This document shows positions 35,194-43,251 of a stretch of DNA of 64,000 nt, piece after piece; within the stretch, counting starts at the first letter, position 1; each line of letters begins with the position of its first letter. Location of the stretch: contig NZ_AP028155.1 in the NCBI RefSeq assembly GCF_033096445.1, positions 1,741,880 to 1,805,879 on the forward strand, written 5' to 3'. The notes beneath the pieces were generated by a model, which was given only the letters and a program-made list of their open reading frames with translations, was not told the origin of the DNA and ran no database searches. A program made the translations under genes and the position numbers. The DNA comes from Butyricimonas faecihominis (GTDB taxonomy: Bacteria > Bacteroidota > Bacteroidia > Bacteroidales > Marinifilaceae).

Positions 35194-37140
35194 TCAACTC
35201 ACGGACTCTTTATCATATTTTTCGAATTCAGAATTTCGACTGACAAACTCAGGTACAATATCCTTCATCATCTTCACCATCTCCGGGATATTTACCCTAG
35301 CAGCCAATTCATTCAATTTATTCAATTCATTTACTACATCAAAATAATTATACTCCCGTACTTTCGCTACCCGAATTTTGGTATGAGCTGTCGGCAAGGT
35401 GTTCTCCTTGTTACTTAACAACTCTTCGTATAACTTCTCTCCCGGTCTCAACCCCGTGTAGATAATGGAAATCTCCTTATCCGGATCAAATCCCGATAAT
35501 TCAATCATCCGTCTTGCCATATCGGCAATCTTCACGGGACGTCCCATCTCGAAAATATAAATCTCACCTCCCATCCCCATCGTTCCGGCTTCCATCACCA
35601 AACGACAAGCTTCCGGGATCGTCATGAAATAACGAATAATATCCGGATGAGTCACCGTAACAGGTCCCCCGTTGCGAATCTGTTCACGGAATCTCGGAAT
35701 TACCGAACCGTTAGATCCCAACACGTTCCCAAAACGCGTCGTGATAAAACGAGTAGTTCCTACTTGTAACCCATCCCGAATAGCCACACTTAAACTTTGT
35801 ACATATATCTCGGCCAAACGTTTAGAGGCTCCCATGATATTCGTCGGGTTAACCGCCTTATCCGTGGAAACCATAACAAACCGCTCCACCCCATACTTCA
35901 CGGCATGATCCGCAACATTCATCGTCCCAAACACGTTTACCCGCACGGCTTCACAGGGATTCGATTCCATCAAGGGCACGTGCTTGTAAGCTGCCGCATG
36001 AAATACCACTTGAGGGTGATAATTACGGAACACAAAATCCATACGATCAAGAGATCTCACATCCCCGATCACAGGCACAAAAGAAGTATTCGGAAACTTA
36101 TCCGTAAATTCCAACTGGATATTATGCATTGGAGTTTCAGCTGAATCCAGAAATATCAATTGCTTGATATTAAAACGTGTCAATTGACGACATAACTCAC
36201 TCCCGATAGAACCGGCTGCACCTGTAACCATAACGACTTTCCCTTCCAATCCTTCCGCAATCTCCTTCATGTTAATCTTTATCTCGTCACGCCCAAGCAA
36301 TTCCTCCAAACGGATTTCCTTCATTTGCGGACGCGGCAACTGCCCGTCACTCATCTCCTCCACGGAAGGCAGTACCAACATTTCCAACCCCAATTTCTGA
36401 CAATAATGCACCAATCGTTTTTGTTCCTCCTGAGCGGTCCGATAATTCGGGAACACGATTCCATCCACCCGTAAACGCTTTACCAAGCGGTTAAATCCTT
36501 CTTCTCCCGTGATAAAGTATACTGATTCACCGGATAATCGGTAATGCTTATATCTTTTTCCGATAGTCAAATACCCGGTTACCTTGTAAGATGGCAGGAA
36601 ACTGTTAGAAACTGCCGTACTGAGCGAGGCAGAACAATCATCCATTCCGAAGATCAACACCCGCTTTTGTTCTCCATGCAAACGAACTTTCAAAAAGTCA
36701 TACAGGCTCACTAACACCACTCGCACGGAAACCAACACCACGGTAGTCGTCATCATGTCCAACAAAGCCCCTAAAATCAATCTTTCATTAGATACCTGTG
36801 GGTAGAATACATGAATCAAAGGGTAAAGAATGATCACTTTCAAAGCCATCGCTATCCCCAAACGCCAAGTTTCCCGTAACGTGGTGAAACGCATCACGAC
36901 ACGATGAGCATGTAATATGGCAAATGCCAAAGCACTAATGACCGCCGCCAATAATGCCAAATATGCAACCCACGACCAAACAATAGGTTCTTCCCTGACA
37001 AACCGGATAAGCCAGTAAGCAAAAACCGTTACCAAAGTTGAAAGCACAACGTCAATCCCCATCACGATCCAGCGACTCAGGTATCTCGTGTGTACTATCT
37101 TGGTAGCTAATCCATTCGGTCCAAATAAATAATTTTTCAT
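35194..37140 (-). CDS. Membrane NDP-sugar 4,6-dehydratase (CapD/PglF/WbpM type)
   Basis: This 648-residue protein has four N-terminal membrane helices (about 25-125), a CoA-binding-like/Rossmann domain (about 150-280, RVLIFGMDDCSASLS) and a polysaccharide-biosynthesis dehydratase domain (about 300-600): VMVTGAAGSIGSELCRQL, HAAAYKHVPLMESNP, VSTDKAVNPTNIMGASKR, FGNVLGSNGSVIPRF. The MGASK sequence, with Met where other short-chain dehydrogenases have Tyr, is the FlaA1/PglF/WbpM pattern. It should convert UDP-GlcNAc to the 4-keto-6-deoxy sugar, the precursor of QuiNAc, FucNAc or bacillosamine. A second relative lies at the right edge of the window. It follows rfbC by 11 bp. Confidence 0.9.
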   Translation of the reverse strand: MKNYLFGPNGLATKIVHTRYLSRWIVMGIDVVLSTLVTVFAYWLIRFVREEPIVWSWVAYLALLAAVISALAFAILHAHRVVMRFTTLRETWRLGIAMALKVIILYPLIHVFYPQVSNERLILGALLDMMTTTVVLVSVRVVLVSLYDFLKVRLHGEQKRVLIFGMDDCSASLSTAVSNSFLPSYKVTGYLTIGKRYKHYRLSGESVYFITGEEGFNRLVKRLRVDGIVFPNYRTAQEEQKRLVHYCQKLGLEMLVLPSVEEMSDGQLPRPQMKEIRLEELLGRDEIKINMKEIAEGLEGKVVMVTGAAGSIGSELCRQLTRFNIKQLIFLDSAETPMHNIQLEFTDKFPNTSFVPVIGDVRSLDRMDFVFRNYHPQVVFHAAAYKHVPLMESNPCEAVRVNVFGTMNVADHAVKYGVERFVMVSTDKAVNPTNIMGASKRLAEIYVQSLSVAIRDGLQVGTTRFITTRFGNVLGSNGSVIPRFREQIRNGGPVTVTHPDIIRYFMTIPEACRLVMEAGTMGMGGEIYIFEMGRPVKIADMARRMIELSGFDPDKEISIIYTGLRPGEKLYEELLSNKENTLPTAHTKIRVAKVREYNYFDVVNELNKLNELAARVNIPEMVKMMKDIVPEFVSRNSEFEKYDKESVS

Positions 37141-37151
37141 TTAATTCCTTT

Positions 37152-37697
37152 TTACAACAATACCGCATCCCGCAACCTCGGATGCTTTTTATCCTTCTCC
37201 GACAATATAATATCCTCTAACGGTAATCTCCAATCTATTCCTAAATCAGGATCATTGTAACAAATCGCACCTTCATGATCCGGAGCATAATACTCGTCAC
37301 ACTTGTACTGAAATATCGCCTCCTCACTCAAAACCGCAAATCCATGCGCAAACCCCTTAGGTAAGAAAAATTGCAATTTATTCTCTTCACTCAGCTCCAC
37401 GGCAACATACTTCCCGAAAGTCGGTGAACCTTTACGAATATCCACGGCAACATCCAAAACACGACCTTTCACCACTCTCACCAGTTTTGCCTGCGTATAT
37501 GGAGGTAATTGATAATGCAAACCCCGTAAAACACCATATTTAGATTTAGATTCATTATCCTGCACAAACACCGTTTTACTTACCTTCTCTTCAAAATGTT
37601 TTAAAGAAAAACTTTCGAAGAAATATCCCCGATCATCACCGAACACCCACGGTTCAAGCATAAAAACACCTTCTATTTCAGTCTCAATAACCTTCAT
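37152..37697 (-). CDS. rfbC: dTDP-4-dehydrorhamnose 3,5-epimerase
   Basis: This 181-residue cupin-fold enzyme begins MKVIETEIEGVFMLEPWVFG and has LRGLHYQLPP with the catalytic histidine, VVKGRVLDVAVDIRKGSPTF, and FAHGFAVLSEEAIFQYKCDE followed by ICYNDPDLGIDW. It epimerises C3 and C5 of dTDP-4-keto-6-deoxyglucose. The start at 37697 agrees with family length (about 180-190); the frame is open 21 more codons upstream, but those codons come from an ATTGAAA tandem repeat. It lies between rfbB and the CapD-type gene. Confidence 0.94.
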   Translation of the reverse strand: MKVIETEIEGVFMLEPWVFGDDRGYFFESFSLKHFEEKVSKTVFVQDNESKSKYGVLRGLHYQLPPYTQAKLVRVVKGRVLDVAVDIRKGSPTFGKYVAVELSEENKLQFFLPKGFAHGFAVLSEEAIFQYKCDEYYAPDHEGAICYNDPDLGIDWRLPLEDIILSEKDKKHPRLRDAVLL

Positions 37698-37701
37698 TAT
37701 A

Positions 37702-37729
37702 ATTGAAAATTGAAAATTGAAAATTGAAA
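37702..37729. repeat. ATTGAAA tandem repeat, four copies
   Basis: Four exact 7-bp units (37702, 37709, 37716, 37723) lie in the 64-bp gap between rfbB and rfbC. A relative with units atcgaaa lies at 49934-49961. Confidence 0.85.
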
Positions 37730-37761
37730 ATGTACCACTAAGTACAATTTCATACTTCAAT

Positions 37762-38814
37762 TTACAGATTATACATTGATTCGTAATACTTCATGTATTC
37801 CCCACTCGTCACGTTATCCAACCAATCCTGATTCTCCAAATACCATTTTACCGTTTTTTCAATCCCCTCCTCGAACTGCAAAGAAGGCTCCCAACCCAAC
37901 TCTTCATGCAATTTAGTGGAATCAATAGCATAACGCAAATCGTGCCCGGCCCGGTCTGTTACATACGTGATCAGTTTCTCGGAGGTCCCTTCCGGACGGC
38001 CTAATAAACGGTCAGTAACCTTGATCATGACCTTGATCAGATCAATATTCTTCCATTCGTTAAACCCACCTATATTGTAAGTGTCCCCCACTTTACCTTT
38101 ATGGAATATCAAATCAATTGCCCGTGCATGATCCTCCACGAACAACCAATCCCTCACGTTCTCTCCTGTTCCATACACAGGAAGTGGTTTATTATGACGA
38201 ATATTGTTTATAAACAACGGGATTAACTTCTCCGGGAACTGGTAAGTTCCGTAATTGTTAGAACAATTAGAAATTTTCACGGGTAAACCGTAAGTGTCAT
38301 GATAAGCTCTCACGAAATGATCTGAAGAGGCTTTCGATGCCGAATAGGGAGAATGAGGATCGTATTTTGTAGTCTCCACAAAGAAACCTCCATTCGGTTG
38401 CAAAGAACCATACACTTCATCCGTTGAAACATGATAAAACAGTTTTCCGTCAAAATCACCCTCCCAAGCCAATTTAGCTGCTTGCAACAAGCTTAACGTT
38501 CCCATTACGTTTGTCTGGGCAAAAGAAAACGGATCTTTGATAGATCGATCCACGTGACTCTCTGCAGCCAAATGGATTACCCCATCTATTTCATATTCGG
38601 CAAAAACCTCACGCATTTTCTCGAAGTCACAAATATCCGCTTTCACGAACTTGTAATTCGACATATTCTCAATATCTTTCAAATTCGCTAAATTACCCGC
38701 GTAAGTCAACTTATCTAAATTGACAATACGATATTCCGGATACTTGTTTACCATTAGCCGAACCAGATGCGAACCGATAAATCCGGCCCCGCCAGTGATT
38801 AATAAATTTTTCAT
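37762..38814 (-). CDS. rfbB: dTDP-glucose 4,6-dehydratase
   Basis: This 350-residue short-chain dehydrogenase has TGGAGFIGSHLVRLMVNKYP at the N terminus, HLAAESHVDRSI, the active-site STDEVYGSL, YSASKASSDH with the Tyr-Lys pair, and the substrate-binding NCSNNYGTYQFPEKLIPLFI. It makes dTDP-4-keto-6-deoxyglucose from dTDP-glucose. It is separated from rfbA by about 590 bp of repeats and a dead four-helix-bundle gene, an insertion that breaks an otherwise normal rfbA-rfbB-rfbC order. Confidence 0.95.
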   Translation of the reverse strand: MKNLLITGGAGFIGSHLVRLMVNKYPEYRIVNLDKLTYAGNLANLKDIENMSNYKFVKADICDFEKMREVFAEYEIDGVIHLAAESHVDRSIKDPFSFAQTNVMGTLSLLQAAKLAWEGDFDGKLFYHVSTDEVYGSLQPNGGFFVETTKYDPHSPYSASKASSDHFVRAYHDTYGLPVKISNCSNNYGTYQFPEKLIPLFINNIRHNKPLPVYGTGENVRDWLFVEDHARAIDLIFHKGKVGDTYNIGGFNEWKNIDLIKVMIKVTDRLLGRPEGTSEKLITYVTDRAGHDLRYAIDSTKLHEELGWEPSLQFEEGIEKTVKWYLENQDWLDNVTSGEYMKYYESMYNL

Positions 38815-38840
38815 TCTTCAAAATTTAGTTTCAAGTTTGC

Positions 38841-39080
38841 AGGTTACAAGTTGCAGGTTGTGTTATCCAGATAAGTAATTAATTTACTGATACCTTTGGA
38901 TAGAACCATACAATCGGACAATAACCCGTTTACCTTTATTTCATCTATATTTTAGTTACAAGTTTACAGGTTACAAGTTGCTGGTTGTGGCATCCAAATA
39001 AGTAATTAATTTACTGATACCTTTAGATAAAACCATACAATCAGACAATAACCCGTTTACCTTTATTTCGTCTATATATT
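38841..39080. repeat. Tandem duplication with 127-bp period
   Basis: Bases 38841-38953 and 38968-39080 are about 90% identical by eye. The right copy is the 3' end of the dead four-helix-bundle gene; the left copy is an extra partial C terminus in the same direction. Both end in the word ggttacaagttgc. Confidence 0.85.
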
Positions 39081-39339
39081 TCAAGTCTTTAGCTAAATAC
39101 AACATACTCCTGACTTCACCACAACTTCCCCTCGATATTTGCAAAAACTTCTTAAACATCACATTACCACCAGCCTCATACCCCTCCACAATATTATTCA
39201 TCACCGAAACTGCCGCCCTTCTAACCTAATCATTAAACCCATAATCCTTCACTCCTGCAGTGTACAAGTAAACCTGATTTACCAACAAACGGGCATCCTG
39301 CCAAATCTTAAAATCCTCAAAACACCTAACCGTCCCCAT
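38971..39339 (-). pseudogene. Four-helix-bundle (S23/IVS-type) protein gene with internal stop
   Basis: Reading the minus strand from ATG at 39339 gives CFEDFKIWQDARLLVNQVYL, then VKDYGFND, a TAG codon at 39228-39226, and VRRAAVSVMNNIVEGYEAGG onward to a stop at 38971. The family normally reads RDQIRRAAVSVMxNIAEG across that point, so a glutamine codon has probably become TAG. The frame is otherwise intact. The rest (FKKFLQISRGSCGEVRSML, ISKLITYL) fits the 23S rRNA intervening-sequence protein family. The function of free-standing copies is unknown. The gene lies between rfbB and rfbA, flanked by AACTTGTAACCTG-type repeats. Read-through or a restart at GTG 39204 could yield a 77-residue fragment. 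Confidence 0.8.
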
Positions 39340-39349
39340 AAACAATTTA

Positions 39350-39395
39350 TAACCTGTAAATAACTTGTAACCTGTAACCTGCCAACCTGCAACTT
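39350..39395. repeat. Right flanking repeat of the four-helix-bundle insert
   Basis: The segment contains aacctgtaa, aacttgtaacctgtaacc and tgccaacctgcaactt. It is the inverted counterpart of the words caagtttgcaggttacaag and ggttacaagttg at the other end (38832-38853 and 38960-38980). Confidence 0.75.
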
Positions 39396-39423
39396 ATTGA
39401 AATTACTGCAGTAATTTCAATAA
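39394..39423. other. Perfect 30-bp palindrome spanning the rfbA stop codon
   Basis: The sequence is exactly self-complementary with centre ACTGCAGT. It contains the last codons of rfbA and its TAA stop. There is no long T-run after it, so it is a weak terminator at best; it marks the boundary between rfbA and the inserted repeats. Confidence 0.75.
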
Positions 39424-40275
39424 ATACTGTCCATACTGGTTTTTGATCATCGGTTGAGCCACAGCCCTCAAACGCTCCGCATCTATCCATCCCTTCATAT
39501 AAGCAATCTCCTCCAAACAAGCAATCTTCAGCCCTTGACGTTTTTCGATAACTTCTACAAAATTAGAAGCTTCAGCCAATGAATCATGAGTTCCTGTATC
39601 CAACCAAGCAAATCCACGTCCCAACAACTGAACTTTTAAATCACCAGCCTCCAAAAAGGTCTGATTCACAGAAGTAATTTCCAACTCCCCACGAGCGGAC
39701 GGTTTTATCTCTTTAGCAACACGAACCACTTCGTTCGGATAAAAATACAACCCGACCACGGCATAATTCGATTTCGGATTCTTCGGTTTTTCTTCAATAC
39801 TCAGCACATTCCCGTCTTGATCGAATTCGGCCACTCCGTAACGTTCAGGATCATTTACCCAATAACCAAAAACAGTTGCTTTATCCTCCCCTTCCGCGGC
39901 TTTCACGGCATCTAACAACATTCCTGTAAAATGCTGTCCATAAAAAATATTATCCCCCAACACCAAGCAAACCGAATCATTTCCAATAAACTCCTCCCCG
40001 ATAATAAATGCTTGTGCTAACCCATCTGGGCTTGGCTGTTCCGCATACGTGAAATGAACCCCGTAATCGGAGCCATCACCGAGCAAACGCTCGAACCCCG
40101 GCAAATCCTGCGGGGTTGAAATAATTAAAATATCCTTGATTCCCGCCAGCATTAATACTGAAATGGGATAATATACCATTGGCTTATCATATATCGGCAA
40201 TAACTGCTTTGATACGCCTTTCGTAATTGGATATAACCTGGTCCCGGATCCACCGGCTAATACAATTCCTTTCAT
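39403..40275 (-). CDS. rfbA: Glucose-1-phosphate thymidylyltransferase
   Basis: This 290-residue nucleotidyltransferase has the signature [51 protein letters not shown] and [20 protein letters not shown]. It makes dTDP-glucose from dTTP and glucose-1-phosphate, the first step to dTDP-L-rhamnose. It is upstream of rfbB, rfbC and rfbD on the same strand, so the whole dTDP-rhamnose route is present. A perfect palindrome covers its stop codon. It starts 34 bp after the nucleotide-sugar dehydrogenase gene. Confidence 0.95.
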   Translation of the reverse strand: MKGIVLAGGSGTRLYPITKGVSKQLLPIYDKPMVYYPISVLMLAGIKDILIISTPQDLPGFERLLGDGSDYGVHFTYAEQPSPDGLAQAFIIGEEFIGNDSVCLVLGDNIFYGQHFTGMLLDAVKAAEGEDKATVFGYWVNDPERYGVAEFDQDGNVLSIEEKPKNPKSNYAVVGLYFYPNEVVRVAKEIKPSARGELEITSVNQTFLEAGDLKVQLLGRGFAWLDTGTHDSLAEASNFVEVIEKRQGLKIACLEEIAYMKGWIDAERLRAVAQPMIKNQYGQYLLKLLQ

Positions 40276-40309
40276 ATCATTAAATTCTGACGCGAAGTTA
40301 TCATTTTAT

Positions 40310-41605
40310 TTATAGGCTCCAGTATTTCATCAGGTGAATTTTCCCCCTGTAAATTCCTTTTATATCTCCCAATACAGCGTGTTCGTATGTCAATCCACGG
40401 AAATACTCCTCGTCCAGCTCCATGTACTCCTTATGCGCTACTGCCACGATGACAGCATCATAATTTGCCCGGGGCTTCTCGATCAACTTAAAACCGTATT
40501 CATGCATCACTTCTTCGGAATCTGCATTCGGGTCCGTAACATCTACATCCACACCAAAATCTTTCAACTCGTTCACTATATCCACGACTTTCGAATTCCG
40601 AATATCCGATACATCCTCTTTAAACGTAACCCCCATAACCAACACTCGAGCGCCCAAGATATTCTTTCCCATCCCGATCATCTTCTTCACAATCTTCTTG
40701 GCTATATATCCTCCCATCGAATCATTTACAAACCGTCCGGCATTAATCATTTGCGGATGATACTTCAGCTCTTTTGCCTTATGCACCAAGTAATAGGGAT
40801 CCACCCCGATGCAATGTCCTCCCACTAAACCGGGATAAAACTTCAAGAAATTCCATTTCGTCCCCGCGGCCTCCAGCACGTCATACGTGTTGATACCAAT
40901 ACGACTGAAAATAATGGATAACTCGTTCATCAGAGCTATATTCACATCCCGTTGTGTATTTTCAATAATCTTCCCGGCCTCGGCCACCTTAATATTCGGA
41001 GCCCGATGTACTCCCGGTTTCACTACTAACTCGTAAACCTTAGCCACCGTTTCCAAAGTCTCTGCATCACATCCTGAAACAATCTTTACCGTGTTAGCCA
41101 ACGTATGAACCTTGTCGCCCGGATTAATACGTTCCGGAGAATAACCGATCTTAAAATCAATTCCAACTTTCAGTCCGGAAACCTCTTCCAACACCGGGAC
41201 ACAATCTTCTTCCGTACAACCCGGATAGACCGTAGATTCATAAACTACGTAATCTCCCTTCTTTAAGGCCATTCCCACCGTGCGGGATGCCGCCAGCAGG
41301 GGTTTCAAATCCGGTTGATTAAACTTATCTATCGGGGTCGGAACCGCCACAATAAAAAACGACGCTTCCCGTAACTCATCCACGGAAGAAGTAAAATAAA
41401 TATCACTATTCTCAAATGCTTCCGGCCCCAACTCATTACACGGGTCGATTTTCTTTCTCATCTTTGCCAACCGTTCCTCGTTAATATCAAAACCGATCAC
41501 GGAAATCTTCTTGGCAAACTCTAGTGCTATCGGTAACCCGACATACCCCAACCCGACTAATGCCAACTTTGCCTTTTTATTTAATAACTTATTATACATA
41601 CACAA
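40310..41605 (-). CDS. UDP-N-acetylhexosamine 6-dehydrogenase (TviB/VipA type)
   Basis: This 431-residue UDP-sugar dehydrogenase has the NAD-binding motif KLALVGLGYVGLPIALEFAK, FIVAVPTPIDKFNQPDL, YESTVYPGCTEE, YSPERINPGDKVHTL and the active-site cysteine in GGHCIGVDPYYLVHKAK. The SPERINPGD and GGHCIGVDPYYL patterns fit the TviB/WbpO/WbpA group, which oxidises UDP-GlcNAc or UDP-GalNAc to the uronic acid. It stands after a WlbA-type oxidoreductase gene, which acts on UDP-GlcNAc uronate, so UDP-GlcNAc is the more likely substrate. ATG 41599 is an alternative start. A/T-rich repeats fill the 100 bp upstream. Confidence 0.88.
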   Translation of the reverse strand: MCMYNKLLNKKAKLALVGLGYVGLPIALEFAKKISVIGFDINEERLAKMRKKIDPCNELGPEAFENSDIYFTSSVDELREASFFIVAVPTPIDKFNQPDLKPLLAASRTVGMALKKGDYVVYESTVYPGCTEEDCVPVLEEVSGLKVGIDFKIGYSPERINPGDKVHTLANTVKIVSGCDAETLETVAKVYELVVKPGVHRAPNIKVAEAGKIIENTQRDVNIALMNELSIIFSRIGINTYDVLEAAGTKWNFLKFYPGLVGGHCIGVDPYYLVHKAKELKYHPQMINAGRFVNDSMGGYIAKKIVKKMIGMGKNILGARVLVMGVTFKEDVSDIRNSKVVDIVNELKDFGVDVDVTDPNADSEEVMHEYGFKLIEKPRANYDAVIVAVAHKEYMELDEEYFRGLTYEHAVLGDIKGIYRGKIHLMKYWSL

Positions 41606-41705
41606 TAATTTAAAATGTAGAGTTTAGAATTTAGAGGAGAAAGAATCTGTAACTCGTCCAAAGCGAACGCTCGTGCGACTAAAATCTAAAATCATGAATC
41701 TAAAA

Positions 41706-42101
41706 TTAATCAAGTCTATCTTCCGGTCCCAACGGACGGTACGGCCCATCTTTCACTTCAAAAATCACGGTTCCTTTCTCCACGACTTCCAACGTGTGCC
41801 ATTGCCCGGCAGGTATATGAATACCATATTCACCTTTCAACGGATTCAAGGTCACGGACTCGGTCACCCGCTTGTCATCATCATAAAAAAACACGTTAAT
41901 TTCACCGCGCAGCACGATATAAGTCTCCGCGGTAAAACAATGTCTATGTACAGGTAATTCAGTCCCCGGCTCCAAAGCATTCAACAAGCGTTGAGCATTA
42001 GCCTCCAACGTATCGTGAAAATTATAATTCATCCTCAAACGCGGACTCTCTGCGGCCTGCCGAGAAACCTCATCTAACAACCCATTATCAATAATCTTCA
42101 T
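41706..42101 (-). CDS. WbuC-family cupin
   Basis: This 131-residue protein matches the WbuC cupin-fold family seen in O-antigen loci: SPRLRMNYNFHDTLEANAQR, then RLLNALEPGTELPVHRH with the metal-binding histidine pair, AETYIVLRGEINVFFYDDD and IHIPAGQWHTLEV with the third histidine. It probably binds a metal; its reaction is not established. It sits between the TviB-type and WlbA-type genes, in line with a role in modified-uronate synthesis, but that is context only. Confidence 0.85.
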   Translation of the reverse strand: MKIIDNGLLDEVSRQAAESPRLRMNYNFHDTLEANAQRLLNALEPGTELPVHRHCFTAETYIVLRGEINVFFYDDDKRVTESVTLNPLKGEYGIHIPAGQWHTLEVVEKGTVIFEVKDGPYRPLGPEDRLD

Positions 42102-42111
42102 TTTCCCTTTA

Positions 42112-42165
42112 TTTTTAGTTTTTACCCTTAGTTTTTATCTTCTAACTTTTATCTTTTAGTTTTTA
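42112..42165. repeat. T-rich repeat between the WlbA-type and WbuC genes
   Basis: The gap is made of recurring words ttagtttttat, taacttttatc and ttttagtttttat. It is of the same dispersed A/T-rich type as the repeats at 6472 and 35125. Confidence 0.6.
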
Positions 42166-43155
<990 letters not shown>

Positions 43156-43197
43156 TTACTCACATCTACCTTTTTGTCAAATTAAAAATTTGAACTT

Positions 43198-43228
43198 CAA
43201 AAATATAACATTAATACTTTACATCAAA
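43198..43228 (-). promoter_or_regulatory. Promoter of the nucleotide-sugar operon
   Basis: On the minus strand TTTG (43228-43225), exactly 19 bp, then TATTTTTG (43205-43198) give a full match to the Bacteroidetes TTTG-N19-TAnnTTTG consensus, 55 bp before the WlbA-type start. Confidence 0.7.
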
Positions 43229-43251
43229 CGAAAGAAGGACGAAATTCGAAG

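Noticed and set aside
37698-37760. N-terminal extension of rfbC
   Set aside because: The extra 21 codons are encoded by the ATTGAAA tandem repeat and give a hydrophobic sequence unlike the family; the normal start is at 37697.
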